Positions 59,137 through 64,000 of a stretch of DNA of 64,000 nt are shown one piece after another. The stretch is from the NCBI GenBank assembly GCA_016791425.1, contig JAEUMQ010000017.1, forward strand, positions 124,001 to 188,000, given 5' to 3'. The position numbers were made by a program, and so were the translations under genes. Position 1 is the first letter of the stretch. Every line of letters starts with the position of its first letter. The DNA comes from Hyphomonadaceae bacterium. GTDB taxonomy: Bacteria > Pseudomonadota > Alphaproteobacteria > Caulobacterales > Aquidulcibacteraceae. The notes beneath the pieces were generated by a model that was not told the origin of the DNA, made no database searches, and saw nothing but the letters and a program-made list of their open reading frames with translations.

Positions 59137-59913
59137 ATGTCCGAACTTGCCGACCTCCTGGCGCTGGCCGAGGCCGCCGCCCGTCAGGCCGGCGAGGAAT
59201 TGCGCAAGCATCGCGCTGAATGGTCCGGCGTCACCGCCGACCTCGGACGCGAGCTCAAGGTCGAAGCCGACAAGAAGGCCGAGGCGCTCATTCTCGCGAC
59301 GCTCGCCGCGCACGGCGACATTCCCGTCCTCTCGGAGGAGGCCGGCTGGGACGACGCCGCGATCAAGGTGAAGGAGAAGCACCGCAAGAAGGCGCGCTTC
59401 TGGGCCGTCGATCCGCTCGACGGGAGCGCCAATTACATCCAGGGCTATCCCCATTGCGCGGTGTCGATCGCGCTGATGGACGAAGGCCGTCCGATCCTCG
59501 GCGTGGTGGATTGCTTTCTGCTTGGCGAGCGCTTCACCGGCATCGTCGATCAAGGCGCCTGGCTCAACGGCGCGCCGATCACCGTTTCATCCGAAGCCGA
59601 TCCCGCGCGCGGCATCCTCAATACCGGCGTGCCGGCCGCGATGCGCGACGACGCCAAGGCGATGAAGCGAATGGCCAGGCGCCTCATGGAATGGCGCAAG
59701 GTGCGCATGCTCGGCTCGGCGGCGGCGGCGCTTGCCTATGTCGCGGCGGGGCGTGCGGAGGCCTATTCCGAAAGCGGCGCGATGCTCTGGGACGTGGCGG
59801 CCGGCTGCGCGCTGGTCGAGGCGGCCGGCGGCGTCGTGCGCATCGAGGGCGAGCGTCTGGAAGGGCCGTTGGACGTTGCGGCGACCAACGGCAAGGCGCC
59901 GTCTCCGGACTGA
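59137..59913 (+). CDS. Inositol-monophosphatase-family enzyme (CysQ-like)
   Basis: The product is 258 aa. The metal motif FWAVDPLDGSANYIQG, an upstream E-E (SEEAGW) and the later W-D-V-A-A-G motif, all catalytic, are intact. Family members dephosphorylate inositol phosphate or 3'-phosphoadenosine 5'-phosphate; sequence does not decide between them. ATG 59137 is the natural start (a GTG at 59134 is adjacent). It is divergent from the coiled-coil module. Confidence 0.88.
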   Translation: MSELADLLALAEAAARQAGEELRKHRAEWSGVTADLGRELKVEADKKAEALILATLAAHGDIPVLSEEAGWDDAAIKVKEKHRKKARFWAVDPLDGSANYIQGYPHCAVSIALMDEGRPILGVVDCFLLGERFTGIVDQGAWLNGAPITVSSEADPARGILNTGVPAAMRDDAKAMKRMARRLMEWRKVRMLGSAAAALAYVAAGRAEAYSESGAMLWDVAAGCALVEAAGGVVRIEGERLEGPLDVAATNGKAPSPD

Positions 59914-60023
59914 GCGGCGGCCGCGCTTCTGCGCATGAACTATTTGAGAATGCTCTGAACGCTTGCGGCCGCCCGCCCGCGCCGGATAGCCTGCGACGAC
60001 GCGTCAGACATTACCGTTAACCG

Positions 60024-60040
60024 TTTCGCGCGAGTCGCGA
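60024..60040. repeat. Short inverted repeat
   Basis: TTCGCG (60024-60029) and CGCGAA (60035-60040) flank five bases, 60 bases before the dehydratase gene. It could be an operator. The gap 59914-60099 holds no gene. Confidence 0.4.
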
Positions 60041-60099
60041 ACGCAAGTGGGGCGTGCGGTCGGATCGCGCCGGCCGGACGAAACAATGCGGGGATCGAG

Positions 60100-61554
60100 A
60101 TGCAACTCCTCTGTGGGGATGGGGGGGCCAATCGACCGAGCCGGCGGCCCAGCGCCGTAGTGCTTGGTGCGCTTGCGGACGTCCGCGCCGCGGCGCCGGC
60201 GTTGCGCGCCCGCGGCGTAAAGATGATCGGCGCGCTGACGACCGCGCCTTCGTCAGTTGCGCGAGTGGCGGGCGTCCCAATTCTCGCCGCGGGCGAAATG
60301 AGCGTGCTCGCGCAGGCCCTGCAATTGGTCGGCGGATCACCGGCCTACCTCGTGCTCGCCTCGCCGCTGACCTGCGCCGAAGCGCGCGCCGCGCTCGACG
60401 CCGCCGTGACCGCCGGCATGCGCGTGGCGGTCGTCCGTGACGGCGCCGCGCCGCGGCCGCTGAACCTCAGCGACCTCATTGGGGCGCCGATGCGCGCGGT
60501 CGAGCTGGAGAGCGTGCAGAAACTGGTCGCCGGCAAGCGCATCCTTGTCACCGGCGGCGCCGGCAGCATCGGCGGCGAGCTGTCCCGCCGCATCGCGGGC
60601 CTGGCGCCCGCCGAGCTGACGGTGATGGACAATTCCGAGTTCAACCTGTTCTCCCTCGGGCATGATCTGGCCGCGATCCCGCACGACGCGGCCGTGCATC
60701 TGCGCTTCTGCGACATCCGCGACGGCGAGGCCGTGCGCCGCATCATCGAGCGCGCCAAGCCCGACCTCGTCTTCCATGCCGCCGCGATGAAGCATGTGCC
60801 GATGGTGGAGGCCAACGCCTGCGAGGGCGTGCTCACCAACATCCTCGGCGCGCGCAACGTGACGACAGCGGCCGCGGATGCCGGCGCGCATGTCGTCTTC
60901 GTCTCCACCGACAAGGCCGTGAACCCGGTCAGCGTCATGGGCGCGACCAAGCGGCTGATGGAGGTCTATTGCCAGGCCCTGGATCGCGACTCCCCGCCGA
61001 ACGGCCTGCGCTTCCTGACCGTGCGGCTGGGCAATGTGCTCGGCTCCGCCGGCTCGGTGGCGCCGGTGTTCGAGCGCCAGCTCGCGGCGGGGGGGCCGTT
61101 GACCGTCACCGACCCTGGCGCGACGCGCTATTTCATCACCATCGCCCAGGCCGCCGGCTTCCTCCTGCAGGCAGCCGCCGCCGGGCTGGAGCACGACGAG
61201 GTGCGCGGCGCGGCCCACATCCTCGACATGGGCGAGCCGCTGACCGTGGCGGAGCTCGCGCGCGACATGATCCGGCTCTCCGGGCGCCGCCCTGGCCGCG
61301 ACGTCGGGATTGACTTCATCGGCCTGCGGCCGGGCGAGAAGCTGCACGAGGAATTGGTCGCCGACGACGAGGTCGAGGCCCCGACGATTGGCCAAGGCGT
61401 AAAGCCGGTACGGTCCCCGCCGGTGTCTTTGGTGGATATCACGCAGCGAATCGAAAAGCTGGTTTCCGCGGCGCGCGCCGGGAACGACGAGGTCGCCAAG
61501 TCGATGCTGCACGCGTGTGTGGGCCAGGCGCGAGCCCGAGCGGCGACCGGATGA
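60100..61554 (+). CDS. Soluble FlaA1/CapD-like nucleotide-sugar dehydratase
   Basis: The product is 484 aa. Residues ~20-135 form a CoA-binding-like Rossmann domain; then the SDR domain with NAD-binding VTGGAGSIGGELSRRI, STDKAVNPVSVMGATKRLM (S-M-K catalytic form), VRLGNVLGSAGSVAPVF and FIGLRPGEKLHEELV. It probably makes a 4-keto-6-deoxy UDP-sugar for surface glycans or flagellin modification. The four N-terminal membrane helices of WbpM/CapD (~620-660 aa) are missing. ATG 60100 has GGGATCGAG upstream. Confidence 0.85.
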   Translation: MQLLCGDGGANRPSRRPSAVVLGALADVRAAAPALRARGVKMIGALTTAPSSVARVAGVPILAAGEMSVLAQALQLVGGSPAYLVLASPLTCAEARAALDAAVTAGMRVAVVRDGAAPRPLNLSDLIGAPMRAVELESVQKLVAGKRILVTGGAGSIGGELSRRIAGLAPAELTVMDNSEFNLFSLGHDLAAIPHDAAVHLRFCDIRDGEAVRRIIERAKPDLVFHAAAMKHVPMVEANACEGVLTNILGARNVTTAAADAGAHVVFVSTDKAVNPVSVMGATKRLMEVYCQALDRDSPPNGLRFLTVRLGNVLGSAGSVAPVFERQLAAGGPLTVTDPGATRYFITIAQAAGFLLQAAAAGLEHDEVRGAAHILDMGEPLTVAELARDMIRLSGRRPGRDVGIDFIGLRPGEKLHEELVADDEVEAPTIGQGVKPVRSPPVSLVDITQRIEKLVSAARAGNDEVAKSMLHACVGQARARAATG

Positions 61555-61616
61555 GCCTTGCCGCTGCTGGATCAATGACGACCGATCGTTATATTTAGCA
61601 GGTGCAGCGCGAAAAT

Positions 61617-61634
61617 TGTGGCGCTTCCGCCACA
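61617..61634. terminator. Stem-loop after the dehydratase gene
   Basis: TGTGGCG (61617-61623), CTTC, CGCCACA (61628-61634): a perfect 7-base stem with a four-base loop, 63 bases after the dehydratase stop. Preceded by AAAA, so the T-run lies on the minus strand; on the plus strand there is none. It may work as a bidirectional or minus-strand terminator. Confidence 0.45.
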
Positions 61635-61742
61635 CTGATTGACGCCTTCTTCATTGCTGCGCCGCGCGGTCCGCCAGAAGCCTCGACCGCACCTCTGGCT
61701 GTGGTTAGACCTGACAGTCTCGAAAGAGCGGTACGCGGGGCT

Positions 61743-61810
61743 GGTCTCCGCAGAGACCGCCCATAGCTGTCGATAGGTCCGTGGGGCGATTCCCCCCGCG
61801 GGGAGGGGAA
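61743..61810 (+). promoter_or_regulatory. Structured leader of the TonB receptor
   Basis: GGTCTC (61743-61748) pairs with GAGACC (61753-61758) around CGCA. Further on TTCCCC (61790-61795) and GGGGAA (61805-61810) flank a CCCCGCGGGG palindrome, 8 bases before the ATG. The second hairpin covers the ribosome binding site (GGGGAGGGGAAGG), so it could gate translation. It also resembles a short palindromic element. Confidence 0.45.
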
Positions 61811-61818
61811 GGCACCAC

Positions 61819-64000
61819 ATGTCACGCCGTTTCTGGCTCTTTGCGGCCGCCGCGGGCGCCGCGATCAGCGCCAATTCGCAAGCCATCGCCCAGGACGCCA
61901 CAGGCGAGATCGTCGTCACCGCGACCCGGCGCGAGAGCGCGCTGCAGGATGTTCCGATCGCCGTCACGCCGATCACCGCCGACGCGGTGCAGAATTCCGG
62001 CATCAAGGACCTGCAGGACCTCACCTCCGTCGTCCCGGCGCTGCAATTCAACGTGTCGGAGAACGAGACTTCCGCGACGGCCCGCCTGCGCGGCGTGGGC
62101 ACGCAGGGCTCCAACCCGGGCCTTGAATCCGCGGTCGGCATCTTCATCGACGGCGTCTATCGCGCGCGCAACGGCGTCGCGCTGACCGACCTCGGCGAGG
62201 TCAAGCAGATCGAAGTCCTGCGCGGTCCCCAGGGCACGCTGTTCGGCCGCAACACTTCCGCCGGCCTCATCACGGTGCAGACCGCCGGCCCGGACCTGAA
62301 CGACTTCTCCGCGACGGGCGAAGTCACCTACGGCGAATTCGGCGAGACGCGCGTATCCGGCTCGGTGAACGTGCCGATGGCCGAGGACGTCGCGGGTTTC
62401 CGCCTGTTCGCCGCGCGCGCCACGCGCGACGGCTTCATGAACATGAACCCAGCCGGGCCCAATCCGCTGCTCGGCGCAGAGAGCGCCACCAATCGCGGCA
62501 AGAGCGAAGACAATGATCGCGACGTCTGGACCTTCCGCGGCCAATTCCTCTGGGCGCTCACCGAAGATTTCGAAGTCCGCCTGATCGGCGACTTCTCGAA
62601 GCGTGAGGAAACGTGCTGCGCCGCCCAGATCTACGATCCGGTGAAGCTCAACGGCCATCCCACCACCGTCCTGCTCGGGCCGCCGAACCCGCTCGGCGTC
62701 GAAGGTCCCGCGCTTCTCTTCGGTCAGGGCCGCCAGCAGCTTGCGGCCAATCTGGGCGCCTATGGCGGGAACGTCTCGGCGTCCACCCCGCTCGGCGCGC
62801 TCGGCGCCGGCCTGCAGGGCGACCGCACCGGGTTCGGCAACCGCACCTACGATCAGAACCTCGAAGACTGGGGCTTCTCCGGCGAGGTGACTTGGCATCT
62901 TTCCGACGATGTCACGCTCACGTCGGTCTCGGCGTATCGCAATTGGCAATACGGCCGCGGCTCCGACAGCGATTATTCGCAGGCGGACCTGACCTACGTC
63001 CCCGCCGGTCCGGGCAACCAATACGAGTTCGGCATTTTCACGCAGGAATTCCGTCTCGCCGGAACCGCCGGGCCGCTCGATTGGCTCGTCGGCATGTTCT
63101 ATGCGGACGAAAAGATCGATTACAGCTTTGAGTTCCGCACCGGCGCGCAATACGGCGCTTACTGGGCCTCGCTCGACAGCGTGCTCGCGCAGGCGGCGAT
63201 CAGCTACACGCCGACGCCGGGCCTCGGCGTGCCCGCCTCCGGCGGCGGCGCGGCGGCCGGGCTCTACAACGCGCTCGCATTGGTGCCGGCCGGCTCAGGC
63301 CATGCCGATCACCACGTCCAGACCGGCAATTCGCTGGCCTTCTTCACGCACAACATCTGGTCGATCACCGACTCCACCGACCTCACGGTCGGCGTGCGGT
63401 ACACCACCGAAGAGAAGGACCTCGACTCGACCTTCCGCACCTCGTTCAGCGCCCAGAGCCTCTTCCTCGCAACGGTGCAGGGGCTGGCCGTCGGCAACGG
63501 GCTGCCGGCGAACGCGCTCGACGGGTTGGCGACCTGCAACACGGCTGTTGCTGCGCCCTCGACGTTGGCGAGCGCCTTTGCGCTCCTGCGCTCGGGCTAT
63601 TGCCTCCCCTGGCTCAGGAACAATCTCGATGCGCTCGGCTACAACCAGAGCCGCGAAGAGAAGGAATGGTCGGGCGTTGTCTCGCTGCGGCAGGAACTCG
63701 CCGACAACGTCTCGGCCTACGCTTCGGTCTCGCGCGGCTACAAGGGCGGCGGCTTCAACCTCGATCGCGACTTCGGCTTCGTCGTGTCGGGCGGGTCGCC
63801 GCGCTCGGCCTTCGATGCCGAATTCGTCGATGCCTACGAGGTCGGCCTGAAGACGAACTGGTTCGGCCGCTCGCTGATGCTGAACCTCGCGGTGTTCAAG
63901 AACGAGTACGAGAACTTCCAGCTCAACACCTTCAACGGCGTGCAGTTCGTCGTCACGACGGTGCCGGAAGCGACCTCCGAAGGCGTCGAAGTCGATGTGA
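61819..64000 (+). CDS. TonB-dependent receptor, 3' partial
   Basis: 727 residues are visible and the frame is open at the window end. A signal peptide ends near AIAQDA; the TonB box-like GEIVVTATR is followed by the plug (ALQDVPIAVTPITADAVQNSG, LRGVGTQGSNPGLESAVGIFIDGVYRARNG, IEVLRGPQGTLFGRNTSAG), then alternating barrel strands. It is a Caulobacter-type large receptor of the iron / vitamin / carbohydrate group; the substrate is not known. ATG 61819 follows GGGGAAGG. The dehydratase gene and the receptor may not be co-regulated. Confidence 0.93.
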   Translation, partial: MSRRFWLFAAAAGAAISANSQAIAQDATGEIVVTATRRESALQDVPIAVTPITADAVQNSGIKDLQDLTSVVPALQFNVSENETSATARLRGVGTQGSNPGLESAVGIFIDGVYRARNGVALTDLGEVKQIEVLRGPQGTLFGRNTSAGLITVQTAGPDLNDFSATGEVTYGEFGETRVSGSVNVPMAEDVAGFRLFAARATRDGFMNMNPAGPNPLLGAESATNRGKSEDNDRDVWTFRGQFLWALTEDFEVRLIGDFSKREETCCAAQIYDPVKLNGHPTTVLLGPPNPLGVEGPALLFGQGRQQLAANLGAYGGNVSASTPLGALGAGLQGDRTGFGNRTYDQNLEDWGFSGEVTWHLSDDVTLTSVSAYRNWQYGRGSDSDYSQADLTYVPAGPGNQYEFGIFTQEFRLAGTAGPLDWLVGMFYADEKIDYSFEFRTGAQYGAYWASLDSVLAQAAISYTPTPGLGVPASGGGAAAGLYNALALVPAGSGHADHHVQTGNSLAFFTHNIWSITDSTDLTVGVRYTTEEKDLDSTFRTSFSAQSLFLATVQGLAVGNGLPANALDGLATCNTAVAAPSTLASAFALLRSGYCLPWLRNNLDALGYNQSREEKEWSGVVSLRQELADNVSAYASVSRGYKGGGFNLDRDFGFVVSGGSPRSAFDAEFVDAYEVGLKTNWFGRSLMLNLAVFKNEYENFQLNTFNGVQFVVTTVPEATSEGVEVDV

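Overview
This is a high-GC, gene-dense chromosomal window from an alphaproteobacterium. The best guess is the Caulobacterales / Hyphomonadaceae-like group, because of a CC0125/CC1285-type envelope protein, a DUF4167 protein, a large TonB-dependent receptor, and the core order ubiG - lysC - ptsP - RodZ-like - ispG - prfA - prmC - DUF4167 - clpB, which I recall as common in this class. There is no rRNA operon, transposase, integrase, prophage or CRISPR array. The first gene is cut at its 5' end and the last at its 3' end.

Positions 1-11200: a c-di-GMP phosphodiesterase gene overlaps an outer-membrane barrel gene. A small membrane protein gene, a 5'-less ORF coupled to a glutathione S-transferase, and then a seven-gene minus-strand operon follow. 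That operon runs from an outer-membrane efflux lipoprotein through an EmrA adaptor and an EmrB-type MFS pump (frameshifted here) to a FlK-like thioesterase, a thioredoxin fold without CXXC, a membrane protein and a secreted protein. A divergent TetR gene lies at its head. Near-identical GAAAGAAA-type palindromes sit in the promoter of the pump operon, the promoter of tetR, and the promoter of an envelope protein gene beyond tetR, so these look like one small regulon.

Positions 11400-23000: tRNA-Arg(CCG), a phasin-like protein, a CoA-transferase with an extra C-terminal domain, an alpha/beta hydrolase, a membrane histidine kinase, a fused 5-oxoprolinase, a winged-helix regulator, two very small proteins and a glyoxalase-like protein.

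Positions 23180-28310: a complete branched-chain 2-oxoacid dehydrogenase operon (E1 alpha, E1 beta, E2, E3) with a hairpin in its leader and a REPIN-like palindromic pair before E3. Valine catabolism continues at 53351-56457 with an isobutyryl-CoA dehydrogenase-like enzyme and 3-hydroxyisobutyryl-CoA hydrolase.

Positions 28333-50500: the conserved housekeeping block, with small envelope or hypothetical genes between its members. UbiG carries two in-frame palindromic elements, and a third copy lies upstream. A DUF1640-type gene is frameshifted. Two unrelated toxin-antitoxin pairs flank clpB.

Positions 50500-64000: a proline-rich secreted protein, a small lipoprotein, a thioesterase / EamA pair, the valine genes, a degenerate GIY-YIG-like protein, an unrecognised two-gene membrane coiled-coil / VWA-like module, an inositol-phosphatase-family enzyme, a soluble FlaA1/CapD-like nucleotide-sugar dehydratase and the start of a TonB-dependent receptor. 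The least explained items are the VWA-like / coiled-coil pair at 56932-59060, the three-promoter TetR operator set, and the palindromic elements inside ubiG.
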